From positions 1 through 49,141 of the forward strand of contig JAIXTG010000083.1 in assembly GCA_027484285.1 (NCBI GenBank): 49,141 nt of DNA, given 5' to 3'. Position numbers and translations under genes: made by a program. The notes below the pieces were generated by a model. That model was given only the letters and a program-made list of their open reading frames with translations, had not been told where the DNA came from and did not search any database. Numbering within the stretch: position 1 is the stretch's first letter; every line of letters starts with the position of its first letter. This DNA is from Oxalobacteraceae bacterium. GTDB lineage: Bacteria > Pseudomonadota > Gammaproteobacteria > Burkholderiales > Burkholderiaceae_D. Shown here in pieces: positions 17,200 through 25,484 of the stretch.

Positions 17200-18705
17200 T
17201 CAGGCCAGCACGATGTCGGCTGCGCCCAGGCTGCCGGCTCCGGTGAGGGTGGCGAGGACGATGGCGGCACCGCTGCCGTTGGCATCGGCGTCATACGAGA
17301 GCCGGCGGGTGGCGGTGTCGAACAGCAGGTAGTCGTCGGCATCGAGGGCTCGCGCGCCGGCGGCGGAGACCACCCGGCCATCGAGGCCGCCGGACACCGA
17401 CAGCGCCGTAAACACGGCCGTCGACAGCACGATCCTGTCGCCGTCGGCGGCGCGGAAGTCCCGGATCCGGTCGATGAGGCCGTCGGGTGCCGCATCGAAG
17501 ACGAAGCTGTCTGCACCGAACCCGCCGGTCAACTGGTCCGCACCCGCACCGCCGGACAGCGAGTCGTTGCCTGCCCCGGCGACGATGACATCGGTGCCGC
17601 TGCCGCCCTGCAGCTGGTCGTTGCCGCTGCCGGTGGTGATGCGGTCATTGCCGCCGCCGCCAGCGACGGTGTTGTTGCCCTCGCCCGTACGGATAACATC
17701 ATTGCCGCCGCCGGTGCTGACTGCATCGTTGCCGTCGCCGGTGACGACGCGGTTGTTGCCGCCGCTGTCGACCACGGTGTTGTCGCCGGCGACATCGGTG
17801 ATGCTGTCATTGCCGTCGCCGCCGTCGAGCGCGTCATTGCCGTCGCCGCCTTGCAGTATGTCGTTGCCCAGCCCGCCGGCCAGCACGTCATTGCCCTGTC
17901 CGCCGAACAGCCGGTCATTGCCGAGCCCGCCATCCAGCGTGTCGCCCAGCGCGCCGCCGGTCATTTGGTCATTGCCGCCAAAACCGAACCACGCCCGCGC
18001 GTTCGAGGACACGACCATGGTGTCATTGCCGGCCAGCAGGGCCTGGCTGTCGAAGATCTCGCCGAAGCTGGACAGCGATTCGACCAGCTGCGCCACGGTT
18101 GCCGCAGGAATCGCGCCGGTGACGCTCACTGCATTGCCGGCCGCGTCGGAGAGGCTGAGTTCGCGCACCGTGCCCCGCGTTTCGTCGTTGACATCGATCT
18201 GGCCTTTCAGCGCCAGCGTGTTGCCATTCGCGGTGACGGTCAGCGAGTTGATGGTGCCGGTCGCCTCCAGATTGGCATCGGTGCGGATGTTGCCGCGGAT
18301 TGCATAGGTGATCGACCGGCTGTCATTCCAGATCTCCATGCTGGTGACCGATGGCAGTTCCACATTGCTGGCCGACCAGCTGCCATTGCCGTTCAGGCGC
18401 CAGTTCCATCCACTGGCCGACACGGGATCGAATGCCAGCGAACTGACCTTCCCCGAGAACAGCATGAAGCCCGTCCCGCGCACGGTCAGCTGGCCGGGAG
18501 CGCTGCCGAATATCGTCGCCTGGAGTTGCGTTGTCGAGGCCGTGCCGATGTCATAGTCATCGTTCTCGTAGGCTTGAAAAGCGGCGCTGACATCATTCGT
18601 GATTCCCATCAGGACGTTTTCGAGCTGCCGGCTGCTGAGCTGTAAATCCTCCGCCCCGAGCGGCAATAATCCTGCGACATTCCCGGAAGTAGATATTCCT
18701 GCCAT
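17200..18705 (-). CDS. RTX calcium-binding secreted protein
   Basis: This 501-residue protein starts at an ATG seven bases after AAGGAG. The N-terminal half (to about residue 230) is beta-rich and of unknown fold. Residues about 235-400 hold a long run of RTX nonapeptides (GGLGNDRLFGGQGNDVLAG and many GDGNDxxxxGG variants), which bind calcium in a parallel beta-roll. The end has QLTGGFGADSFVFDAAPDG, an IRDFRAADGDRI segment and a YDADANGSG motif, as in type I secretion substrates. No Sec signal is present. Some repeats are degenerate (DGGNNRVVTGDGN). It is probably an extracellular or surface protein; no catalytic domain was recognised. Confidence 0.85.
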   Translation of the reverse strand: MAGISTSGNVAGLLPLGAEDLQLSSRQLENVLMGITNDVSAAFQAYENDDYDIGTASTTQLQATIFGSAPGQLTVRGTGFMLFSGKVSSLAFDPVSASGWNWRLNGNGSWSASNVELPSVTSMEIWNDSRSITYAIRGNIRTDANLEATGTINSLTVTANGNTLALKGQIDVNDETRGTVRELSLSDAAGNAVSVTGAIPAATVAQLVESLSSFGEIFDSQALLAGNDTMVVSSNARAWFGFGGNDQMTGGALGDTLDGGLGNDRLFGGQGNDVLAGGLGNDILQGGDGNDALDGGDGNDSITDVAGDNTVVDSGGNNRVVTGDGNDAVSTGGGNDVIRTGEGNNTVAGGGGNDRITTGSGNDQLQGGSGTDVIVAGAGNDSLSGGAGADQLTGGFGADSFVFDAAPDGLIDRIRDFRAADGDRIVLSTAVFTALSVSGGLDGRVVSAAGARALDADDYLLFDTATRRLSYDADANGSGAAIVLATLTGAGSLGAADIVLA

Positions 18706-18752
18706 CTGCGACTCCTTTGCACTGTTTCCTGTTGGAATAAATTCTCATCAAC

Positions 18753-18769
18753 GTTGTCTTTGAGACAAC
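18753..18769. promoter_or_regulatory. perfect 7-bp inverted repeat upstream of the RTX gene
   Basis: GTTGTCT-ttg-AGACAAC lies about 48 bp upstream of the RTX start at 18705. It is short for a terminator, lacks a T-tract on either side, and has operator-like dimensions. The nearby MarR-like gene could supply the binder, which is inference only. Confidence 0.35.
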
Positions 18770-18892
18770 CCACAGTGTGAACAGGCCTCAAGAGGGAGTG
18801 CTGAGCTTGCTCAAAATCCACTGACGCTCGCCGATTCAGCGAGAGAAACAGGGCAACGCGCGGGCCGGTATCGGATCGTCTGCGTGCCGGGT

Positions 18893-19096
18893 TCAGACCA
18901 GCAAGATGCGTGATGCAGACAGGGAGGGCATGCCGGTCAGTTCAACGAGGGCGACGGCTTCGCGCTGTCCGCTGCCGTCGATATCGTAAAACAGTGTACC
19001 GTCACGGTAGACGAGGAAGTCGTTGGCATCGGCTGCGCTGCCGACGGCAAAATTCGATTCATAAAAACCTTTGCGCAGCGTCGAGAAATCCAAAGC
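18893..19096 (-). pseudogene. 3' remnant of an RTX-family gene, truncated at a REP copy
   Basis: The reading frame encodes FSTLRKGFYESNFAVG, ADANDFLVYRDGTLFYDIDG and a MPSLSASRILLV ending. This is the same C-terminal module found in the FG-GAP/RTX protein at 44058-45992 (SAENFVIG, ASDVIAYRNGTLYYDPDG). Nothing RTX-like precedes it: the frame runs straight into a REP copy (19100-19117), whose translation supplies the upstream residues. It is best read as the tail of a larger gene lost by deletion or rearrangement at the REP. Confidence 0.7.
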
Positions 19097-19117
19097 AAAG
19101 GGACACTCACTCTGTTC
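19091..19117 (+). repeat. REP-like locus E
   Basis: GGGACACTCACTCTGTTC at 19100-19117 is preceded by the tandem flank caaagcaaag (19091-19100). It marks the break point of the RTX remnant. Confidence 0.8.
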
Positions 19118-19175
19118 GTCCAATCTCCGGCGATTCACGACCTGCGTGCTATGTTGCCGGCGCCCCTTTGTTTTG

Positions 19176-19198
19176 GCTGGCTGGAGAACAGCCAGCCG
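19176..19198 (-). terminator. strong 9-bp stem-loop just after the 96-residue gene
   Basis: GGCTGGCTG and CAGCCAGCC pair around a five-base loop, ending six bases beyond the stop of the gene at 19204. There is no T-run after it on the minus strand, so it may be a 3' end protector or a weak terminator. Confidence 0.4.
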
Positions 19199-19203
19199 GT
19201 CGC

Positions 19204-19494
19204 TCAGTCGTTGGTGTTGATGAAATTTTCGTAGCGAACGACAAGCGCCGAATCGCTCACCCCGGCCTGCGCCAGGCGCGCTGCAATGCCGGTAATTTCC
19301 TGCTCATAGCGACGGAACACCTCTTCCGGCAGATAGCTGCTGAACAGCCGGCGTGCCGCGAGATCGCTCAGTGTCTGGTTCGACACGAAACAGGACCGCG
19401 ACGACATCGCCTGCTTGTTACCGAAACGGAATGACGGCTTGACGGGAAAGCGGATGCCGGTGGTACCGACGTCGAGTTCGATTGATTGGATCAT
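19204..19494 (-). CDS. hypothetical 96-residue protein
   Basis: I do not recognise this protein. The ATG at 19494 (MIQSIELDVGTTG) follows GGAG by nine bases and the coding sequence ends six bases before a strong stem-loop. The N-terminal half is beta-rich (SIELDVGTTGIRFPVKPSF). The C-terminal half is helical (LSDLAARRLF, EVFRRYEQEITGIAARLAQ). There is no signal peptide or membrane segment. A frame extension to 20049 passes through two REP copies and is discarded. It stands alone, with long intergenic REP-bearing DNA upstream. Confidence 0.6.
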   Translation of the reverse strand: MIQSIELDVGTTGIRFPVKPSFRFGNKQAMSSRSCFVSNQTLSDLAARRLFSSYLPEEVFRRYEQEITGIAARLAQAGVSDSALVVRYENFINTND

Positions 19495-19650
19495 GGCTGG
19501 GACTCCAGAGAGGATGGGGGGCCGAAAGGAGTCCAGCAGGAACGACGTGCGCAGCGGGCAGTCGAGCGGGAAAGCCTCGTATCGGTCGGGGGGTGACAGG
19601 CTGACTATACGCCTGTTCCGAGATAAAGCCAGCGCTTTCTCCCGCGGTCT

Positions 19651-19698
19651 CATCATGGGGGTTTCATCATGGTTCATCATGGGACACTCACTCTGTTC
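19651..19698 (+). repeat. REP-like locus F
   Basis: GGGACACTCACTCTGTTC is at 19681-19698. Upstream, the flank plus REP start TTCATCATGGG is iterated three times with slight variation (19651-19683). Confidence 0.8.
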
Positions 19699-19903
19699 AT
19701 CCGGTGTTCGCCCTTGTCGACTCGCTGAAGCGCTTGACCAGTGATCCACTATTTTCTTTTGGCGCTTGTGCGCACGTATTTTCGCGGGCCAGGCAGTCCT
19801 GCAGTACTCAAACCGCGTGGTGATACCTGACTCCTCCACTCGATGGCCGCACGCCCCAACCTGCAGCAGGTGTGCATCGCGGCTGAGTGGCTGAACATCA
19901 GAT

Positions 19904-19949
19904 GAACAGAGTGAGTGTCCCTTTGTGTCAGCCAGTGTCCCTTTGTGTC
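19904..19949 (-). repeat. REP-like locus G, upstream of a small HTH gene
   Basis: GAACAGAGTGAGTGTCCC is at 19904-19921. The end plus flank agtgtccctttgtgtc occurs at 19914-19929 and again at 19934-19949. Confidence 0.8.
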
Positions 19950-20018
19950 GGTGTTGACTCCTCCCACATCTTCCGGCGCGTTTGATACGATTAGTGGCCG
20001 CCTTCGTCCCGAGCCGCC

Positions 20019-20351
20019 GTGCCTCGCCACCTGCCACCCATCCTGACACCGGTCGATCCGAATGCCCTGTTGAACTGGGCCCGTTGGGTACTGCGCGCGC
20101 GGACCGATCGTGAACTGGCCCAACCGCTGGAGGTCAGCACGCCGCAGATTTCCCGGGTACGGCACGGTACCTTGCCGATATCTGCCACGCTGCTGGTGAA
20201 CCTCCTGGATGCGACCAATGTGAAGCTGCGGGAGTTGCCCCGGCGAGTCGCGACGACACCGCCGGACTGGAAAGACCAGTTGCGGCAGCCACGGCCGATA
20301 GCGAGTGGGAAGCCAACGCGGGCCCGTGGCCGTGTAAAGCGGCCCCGGTAA
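20019..20351 (+). CDS. small helix-turn-helix DNA-binding protein
   Basis: This 110-residue protein starts at GTG (MPRHLPPILTPVDPNALL). A helix-turn-helix is visible in DRELAQPLEVSTPQISRVR followed by HGTLPISATLLVNLLD, similar to Cro/XRE-like small regulators. The tail is basic (KPTRARGRVKRPR). A paralogue starts at 49008 with near-identical N-terminal sequence and a related upstream region; in both cases a REP copy lies just upstream. It might be a mobile-element regulator, or part of a dispersed unit with the REP. No ribosome site is evident at the GTG, so the start rests on conservation between the two copies. Confidence 0.65.
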   Translation: MPRHLPPILTPVDPNALLNWARWVLRARTDRELAQPLEVSTPQISRVRHGTLPISATLLVNLLDATNVKLRELPRRVATTPPDWKDQLRQPRPIASGKPTRARGRVKRPR

Positions 20352-20602
20352 CACGCAACTAGCCATCTTCGGAACGTGACTAGGCTCAGCTACGCGCCGC
20401 TGCGCAGTATCGACTGGGCCCGAAGCTAGCGCAGCGGGAAGGCCGCGTCACGCGCTGTATCAGCGCTCGTCAAGCACCGCCTGTTGTCCGAGCGGATCGA
20501 CGCGGATTAACGCGGGGCGGGGCGGGCAATCCCCCCGGTTGAGGCGCCTCTACTGCCCCTTGCCCTGTGGGGGTTCGTTTCGCAAAATGAGGGTTCCCAT
20601 CG
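20352..20602. other. intergenic region with no recognised feature
   Basis: GC-rich sequence with C and G runs near 20510-20580; no REP copy and no supported gene. A GAGGG ribosome-like site at 20589-20593 belongs to the next gene. Confidence 0.5.
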
Positions 20603-21598
20603 TTGACCCGATTGGCTCCCATGCCCCTAGCCTCGTCGCGCCGCTTGCGCACTGCCTCCCGTCGCCGCTCGGGCCGCGCCACCGGGCCCAACACGGTCGC
20701 CGGCAAGGCGCGCGCGTCAAAGAATGCGCTGGTGCACGGCGCAACCAGCCCGCAATTGCTCGATGAGCAGGAACGCACCCGCTATGCGCAGCTACTGGCG
20801 GCACTGCAAGCACAGTACCCCACGACCCATCCCTTGGTGCAGCTGCAACTCGAGCGCATTGCGCGGCTGACCGTGCAACTCGAACGCGTGCAAGGGGTGA
20901 TGGACGCGGCCTTCATCGTCGAGCGCCGATCGCAAACGGGATTCGAGCGCGCATGCGCGGTGCTACAGCTGTCGGACGATGAACACTTGTACCTGCTGCG
21001 CAATAAGATTGCGCGCCAACAAGGAGACCCGCCCCCGGCGTCGGCCGACAGCCAGTTGCTGTCGGCCTTTGTCGAAGTCGGCGCCCTCGGCGACCCGGCC
21101 CTGTTGACCACGCATCGGCAGATCTTGGCCATCGTGCCCAGGCTGTGCCGCTATCTGGTCGAGCAGGCGCGCTGGCACAAGCTCACGTTAAGTGAGTATC
21201 TATTGACCCGGCAGGCTGATCCCTTTCAGCGAGCGCCCCCCGCCGCGGCGAACCAAGACGATACCGAGACGGGCCCAGTTATTCAAACGGCCAAGGGCGC
21301 AGTCGATGACGAGATTGCTGCGGTCGTGCACAAAGTGTCACCGGCCGTCCTGCAGCGCGCGGTGATGTGGTTCAACCAGCACCGCGGGGCGCTGCTCAAG
21401 GCGCAGATGCGAGAGCGCCAATTAGAGGCATTGACCGAGGCCGTACAAGCAGCGTCGGTGCCCGACCTGGATAAACTCGACCGGCTGATGCGGTACCAGA
21501 CGACGATCAACCGGCAACTGTCGACGGCGATCGGGGAATTGCTTGAGCTGACACGACGCAGTGAGCGCCCCGCTGCGAAGGCTGTGGGACCCCGCTAA
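20603..21598 (+). CDS. hypothetical protein with GPxTxxGKARAS-N-A-HG N-terminal motif
   Basis: This 331-residue protein opens with a basic region containing TGPNTVAGKARASKNALVHG, a motif shared by a widespread bacterial family of unknown function. The remainder is mainly helical (LVQLQLERIARLTVQLERV, ALLKAQMRERQLEALTEAV, RLMRYQTTINRQLSTAIGEL). There is no signal peptide. The proposed TTG at 20603 lies nine bases after GAGGG; an ATG at 20621 (MPLASSRRLR) is the alternative. The basic N-terminus suggests nucleic-acid contact, but this is inference. It converges with rmlC. Confidence 0.65.
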   Translation: MTRLAPMPLASSRRLRTASRRRSGRATGPNTVAGKARASKNALVHGATSPQLLDEQERTRYAQLLAALQAQYPTTHPLVQLQLERIARLTVQLERVQGVMDAAFIVERRSQTGFERACAVLQLSDDEHLYLLRNKIARQQGDPPPASADSQLLSAFVEVGALGDPALLTTHRQILAIVPRLCRYLVEQARWHKLTLSEYLLTRQADPFQRAPPAAANQDDTETGPVIQTAKGAVDDEIAAVVHKVSPAVLQRAVMWFNQHRGALLKAQMRERQLEALTEAVQAASVPDLDKLDRLMRYQTTINRQLSTAIGELLELTRRSERPAAKAVGPR

Positions 21599-21737
21599 CC
21601 GCGCAAAGAAAGGACATCTGTACCGGTCAACGCGGCAAGACATCTTCGCGGCTCAACCGCACTGAGCCGCCTTTTGCGTGACGCACAAAAGAGATTCGTC
21701 GAGTAATTCAACGAGCATAGCGTGGAAGGAGTGCGCC

Positions 21738-22283
21738 TCATGGATAGGTTTCGGCGTCAGCCAGCCGCCTTCCTGCCCCGTCCTTGGCCGACAGCATCGG
21801 TGCACCGTCGAGCGGCCAGGCGATATCCAGCGCCGGATCGTTCCACAGCAGCGCACGTTCATGCTCGGGCGCATAGTAGTCGGTCGTCTTGTAGATGAAA
21901 TCGGCGCTGTCGCTGGTGACCAGGAAACCATGCGCAAAACCGGGCGGCACCCACAGCTGCCGGTGGTTATCGGCCGACAGCGTCACGCAGACCGACTTGC
22001 CGAAACTGGGGGAGCTGCGCCTCAGGTCGACGCAGACATCAAAGACCTCGCCTGCAGTCACCCGTACCAGCTTGCCTTGCGGCTGCCGGACCTGATAGTG
22101 CAGGCCGCGCAGCACGCCGCGCGCCGATCGCGAGTGATTGTCCTGCACGAATACCGGCTCGAAGCCGGCCAGCTGCGCAAATCTCTGCTGGTTGTAGCTC
22201 TCCAGGAAAAACCCGCGCGCATCGCCGAACACTGTCGGCTCGATGATCAGCACGTCGGGAATATCGGTACGAATGATGTTCAT
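21738..22283 (-). CDS. rmlC: dTDP-4-dehydrorhamnose 3,5-epimerase
   Basis: This 181-residue protein matches RmlC in length and motifs: FGDARGFFLESYNQQRF, DNHSRSARGVLRGLHYQ with the conserved His near 62, GEVFDVCVDLRRSSPSFG and WVPPGFAHGFLV. It converts dTDP-4-keto-6-deoxyglucose to dTDP-4-keto-rhamnose as a cupin homodimer in the cytoplasm. It lies 12 bases downstream of rmlA and ends the rmlB-rmlA-rmlC operon. No rmlD follows on this strand within the window. Confidence 0.95.
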   Translation of the reverse strand: MNIIRTDIPDVLIIEPTVFGDARGFFLESYNQQRFAQLAGFEPVFVQDNHSRSARGVLRGLHYQVRQPQGKLVRVTAGEVFDVCVDLRRSSPSFGKSVCVTLSADNHRQLWVPPGFAHGFLVTSDSADFIYKTTDYYAPEHERALLWNDPALDIAWPLDGAPMLSAKDGAGRRLADAETYP

Positions 22284-22295
22284 GAACGGTGCAGG

Positions 22296-23177
22296 TCAAA
22301 AAACCTCGTCCCGCAGCAGCCGCAGCAGGTACTGGCCATACGCATTTTTTTTCATTGGCTCGGCCAGCTGCTCAAGGCGACCGGCATCGATGTAACCCTT
22401 GCGGTACGCGACCTCCTCCGGGCAGGCGACCTTCAATCCCTGGCGTTTCTCGAGCGTGGCGATGAATTGTCCGGCTTCCAGCAGCGACTCGTGGGTACCG
22501 GTATCGAGCCACGCCATGCCGCGCCCCATCACCTCGACCTGCAACCGGCCCTGCGCGAGATAAATGCGGTTGACGTCGGTGATCTCCAGTTCGCCGCGTG
22601 CAGACGGACGGATCGATGCGGCAATCTCGCACACCTGGCTATCGTAAAAATACAGGCCGGTGACGGCGTAGTTCGATTGCGGCCGGGCCGGCTTTTCCTC
22701 GATGGAGATCGCGCGCCGCTGCCCATCAAACGCGATCACACCGTAGCGCTCCGGGTCCGTCACGTGATAGGCGAAAACCGTTGCGCCCTGCGCGCGGCGA
22801 TTCGCCGCATCCAGCTGTGCATCGAGGTCATGCCCGTAGTACAGGTTGTCGCCCAGGATCAATGCCGACGGATGATGGCCGATGAATTCACGCCCGATAA
22901 TGAAGGCCTGCGCGAGGCCATCCGGCGAAGGCTGTACTGCATAACGGATATCGATGCCCCACTGGCTGCCATCGCCGAGCAGCTGCTCGAAGCGCGGGGT
23001 GTCCTGCGGCGTCGAGATCAGCAGGATCTCGCGCATCCCGGCCAGCATCAGCGTGGTGAGCGGGTAGTAAATCATCGGCTTGTCGTACACCGGCAGCAGC
23101 TGCTTGGATACCGCCATCGTGACCGGATACAGCCGGCTGCCGGAGCCGCCGGCAAGGATGATGCCGCGCCGGTTCAC
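22296..23177 (-). CDS. rmlA: glucose-1-phosphate thymidylyltransferase
   Basis: This 293-residue protein has the nucleotidyltransferase signature [16 protein letters not shown] near the N-terminus, then [47 protein letters not shown] and [13 protein letters not shown]. It makes dTDP-glucose from dTTP and glucose-1-phosphate. The start is the GTG at 23177 behind GGGAG; GTGA overlaps the stop of rmlB, indicating translational coupling. An open extension to 23693 lies in the rmlB coding region and is a shadow. Confidence 0.95.
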   Translation of the reverse strand: MNRRGIILAGGSGSRLYPVTMAVSKQLLPVYDKPMIYYPLTTLMLAGMREILLISTPQDTPRFEQLLGDGSQWGIDIRYAVQPSPDGLAQAFIIGREFIGHHPSALILGDNLYYGHDLDAQLDAANRRAQGATVFAYHVTDPERYGVIAFDGQRRAISIEEKPARPQSNYAVTGLYFYDSQVCEIAASIRPSARGELEITDVNRIYLAQGRLQVEVMGRGMAWLDTGTHESLLEAGQFIATLEKRQGLKVACPEEVAYRKGYIDAGRLEQLAEPMKKNAYGQYLLRLLRDEVF

Positions 23178-24244
23178 GCCGGACTCCCTTCGCGTTGCGC
23201 GTAGTGTTCGCTGATCCATTGCTGGTAGGCGCCGGACTGCACGCTGCGCACCCAGTCCTGATGATCGAGATACCACTGCACGGTTTTCTGCAGCCCGGTC
23301 TCGAAAGACTCGGCCGGCCGCCATCCCAGCTCGCGCTCGATCTTGCGCGCATCGATGGCATAGCGGCGGTCGTGGCCCGGGCGGTCGGCAACGAAGGCAA
23401 TCAGGTCTTTGTACGGCCGGTCGGCCGGTTTCAGCTCGTCGAGCAGCGCGCACACGGCGTGTACTACATCGACGTTGGCTTTTTCGTTCCAGCCGCCGAT
23501 GTTGTAGGTTTCGCCTGGGCGCCCGGCCTCGAGCACGCGCCGCAATGCGGCACAATGGTCGCCGACATACAGCCAGTCGCGTACCTGGCGGCCGTCGCCA
23601 TAGACCGGCAGCGGCTTGCCGGCCAGCGCATTGGTGATCATCAGCGGGATCAGCTTTTCGGGAAACTGCAGCGGCCCGTAATTGTTCGAGCAATTGCCGG
23701 TCAGGACAGGCAGCCCGTAGGTGTGATGCCAGGCGCGCACCAGATGGTCGCTGGCGGCCTTGGACGCCGAATAGGGACTGTTCGGCGCGTAGGTCGATTC
23801 CTCGGAAAACGGCGGGTCCGCCGGCGCGAGGCTGCCGAACACTTCATCGGTCGACACATGCAGGAAACGGAAAGCGGCCGTGCCCGCCACGTCCAGCGAG
23901 GCATGATAGGCTCGCGCTGCTTCGAGCAGGCTGAAGGTGCCGTCGACATTGGTACGGATGAACTCTGCCGGCCCGTGGATCGAGCGGTCGACATGGCTCT
24001 CGGCCGCAAAGTGCACGATGGCGCGCGGACGGTGGCGCGCCAGCAATTGGTCCAGCAGCGCGCGGTCGCAGATGTCGCCATGCACGAAGACATGACGCGC
24101 ATCGCCGGCCAGCGGCGCGAGGTTGTCCGGGTTGCCGGCGTAGGTCAGGCGATCGAGGTTGACGACTGGCTCATCGCTGCTGTCGAGCCAGCCGAGCACG
24201 AAGTTGGCGCCTATAAATCCGGCACCGCCGGTGACGAGGATCAT
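23174..24244 (-). CDS. rmlB: dTDP-glucose 4,6-dehydratase
   Basis: This 356-residue short-chain dehydrogenase/reductase-fold enzyme has TGGAGFIG (5-12) for NAD binding, STDEVFGSL (about 131-139) and the catalytic YSASK (158-162). It converts dTDP-glucose to dTDP-4-keto-6-deoxyglucose. It is the first gene of rmlB-rmlA-rmlC. A 171-bp gap separates it from the upstream cysC and probably carries its promoter, though I see no clear -35/-10 pair. The ribosome site is weak (AAGAAG, eight or more bases away). Confidence 0.95.
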   Translation of the reverse strand: MILVTGGAGFIGANFVLGWLDSSDEPVVNLDRLTYAGNPDNLAPLAGDARHVFVHGDICDRALLDQLLARHRPRAIVHFAAESHVDRSIHGPAEFIRTNVDGTFSLLEAARAYHASLDVAGTAAFRFLHVSTDEVFGSLAPADPPFSEESTYAPNSPYSASKAASDHLVRAWHHTYGLPVLTGNCSNNYGPLQFPEKLIPLMITNALAGKPLPVYGDGRQVRDWLYVGDHCAALRRVLEAGRPGETYNIGGWNEKANVDVVHAVCALLDELKPADRPYKDLIAFVADRPGHDRRYAIDARKIERELGWRPAESFETGLQKTVQWYLDHQDWVRSVQSGAYQQWISEHYAQREGSPA

Positions 24245-24415
24245 GTGAAATTTCTTCTTGAATCAGCGATGCTGGCTTCAGCGAGCCAGGGTCGTTCAGT
24301 CGCCTAATGACTATTCCGCCGCAAAAACTAATACGTTGACATGTGTTTAGTTAGCCGATGCGACGATGAGCAGAATAGCGCCACTTTTGCCGGACTACGG
24401 TCACGCAATTTTTTG

Positions 24416-25045
24416 TCATTCGCTGCAGTTAACCGATCGTCCCCGGACCAAGCCCCGCTCCGCTAGGACACCCAAGACCTGTGCCACGCAAACGTTCAAA
24501 GATTGTTCGCCCGTATTAACCGCGATATCTGGCTCCAAAGGCGGCTCATAGGGAGAGGAAATACCTGTGAACTCTTTTAGCTCACCTGTCCGAGCCTTTC
24601 TGTAAAGACCTTTCACATCGCGGCTTTCGCACACCGCCAATTGAGCCGTGCAATAGATTTCAATGAAATCTGTTGCAGATAGCAAACTGCGCGCCCACTC
24701 CCGGTCAGTCCGCAAGGGCGAAATGAACGCCGTCATTACGATCATCCCGGCCTCGGTCATCAACTTGGCGACTTCCGCAATACGGCGTATGTTCTCACGA
24801 CGATCTACAATTGAAAAACCAAGGTCGTTGCACAGCCCATGGCGTACGTTGTCTCCATCAAGGACGAAGGTGCGGCAACAGTATTGATGTAATTCCTCTT
24901 CGACCGCATGTGCCAATGTGCTTTTGCCGGAACCTGAGAGACCAGTAAACCAAACTACCGCAGAACGATGACGGTTCTGTTTCTCGCGCCGCTGGCGTGT
25001 AACCGTGGCGAAATGCTTGATGACATTTGTATTTTCATAATTCAC
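24416..25045 (-). CDS. cysC: adenylylsulfate kinase
   Basis: This 209-residue protein has the P-loop GLSGSGKST (35-43), [10 protein letters not shown] near 62-71, a [13 protein letters not shown] segment and [24 protein letters not shown]. It phosphorylates APS to PAPS, the sulfate donor. The GTG start at 25045 follows GGAG by seven bases. No cysD or cysN lies nearby, so APS must come from elsewhere. The gene sits in the same strand block as a sulfotransferase (29074-29853), which points to glycan sulfation rather than cysteine synthesis. Confidence 0.93.
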   Translation of the reverse strand: MNYENTNVIKHFATVTRQRREKQNRHRSAVVWFTGLSGSGKSTLAHAVEEELHQYCCRTFVLDGDNVRHGLCNDLGFSIVDRRENIRRIAEVAKLMTEAGMIVMTAFISPLRTDREWARSLLSATDFIEIYCTAQLAVCESRDVKGLYRKARTGELKEFTGISSPYEPPLEPDIAVNTGEQSLNVCVAQVLGVLAERGLVRGRSVNCSE

Positions 25046-25484
25046 TTATCGACTCCATGAAATCCCGCGGTCCAAAGTTGCCCCATTATTCAGTTGCCTT
25101 TGACTGGAGTGCGGCCTTGCAAAATATCTAAAACCATCTGCGTCTCGCGCCTAGCCGTCCAGCGTTTGAATTATTCTTCCATCTTCTTGCTCATGTCGCA
25201 TTCCTTGTGGAATATTAACTGAGCAGATTTTTAGTGGGTCGTTACACTATCGTGGCTTAGCCGACTCGGTACATTTTTCGAGACGAAATAGTAGCCCAAC
25301 CGCTGCTTAACTATGATCTTTTGACACTGGTTCCGCGGCTTGTCGGAACGGTAGCAAATCGAATTACTGCGACAATCACTTACGAAGCCGTCGGATGAAT
25401 ATGCAGGTATGAGAAAAGTTATTTATAAAATTTTCCCAAAATAACCGCAAAAATGGCCAGCAATTTAAATTGTAAGCGAAATGA
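25046..25484. other. 439-bp AT-richer intergenic gap
   Basis: No gene, REP copy or clear terminator was found between the giant glycosyltransferase and cysC. Base composition is visibly lower in G+C than the rml genes, and the segment may be decayed DNA from past exchange. Confidence 0.5.

Larger units (their letters stand above)
19495..20018. other. gene-poor intergenic stretch holding two REP copies
   Basis: Apart from REP loci F and G no gene is supported here. Open frames on both strands are broken up by the repeats and show no recognisable domain. Confidence 0.6.

Noticed and set aside
19495..20049. N-terminal extension of the 96-residue gene
   Set aside because: It translates two REP copies and intergenic sequence; the ATG at 19494 has its own ribosome site.
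21671..21692. Bidirectional terminator between the hypothetical gene and rmlC (CTTTTGCGT/ACGCACAAAAG)
   Set aside because: The stem is interrupted by a two-base bulge and is mostly A/T; too weak to list as a feature.
23178..23693. Upstream extension of rmlA
   Set aside because: It lies inside rmlB in another frame, and RmlA homology starts at the GTG at 23177.
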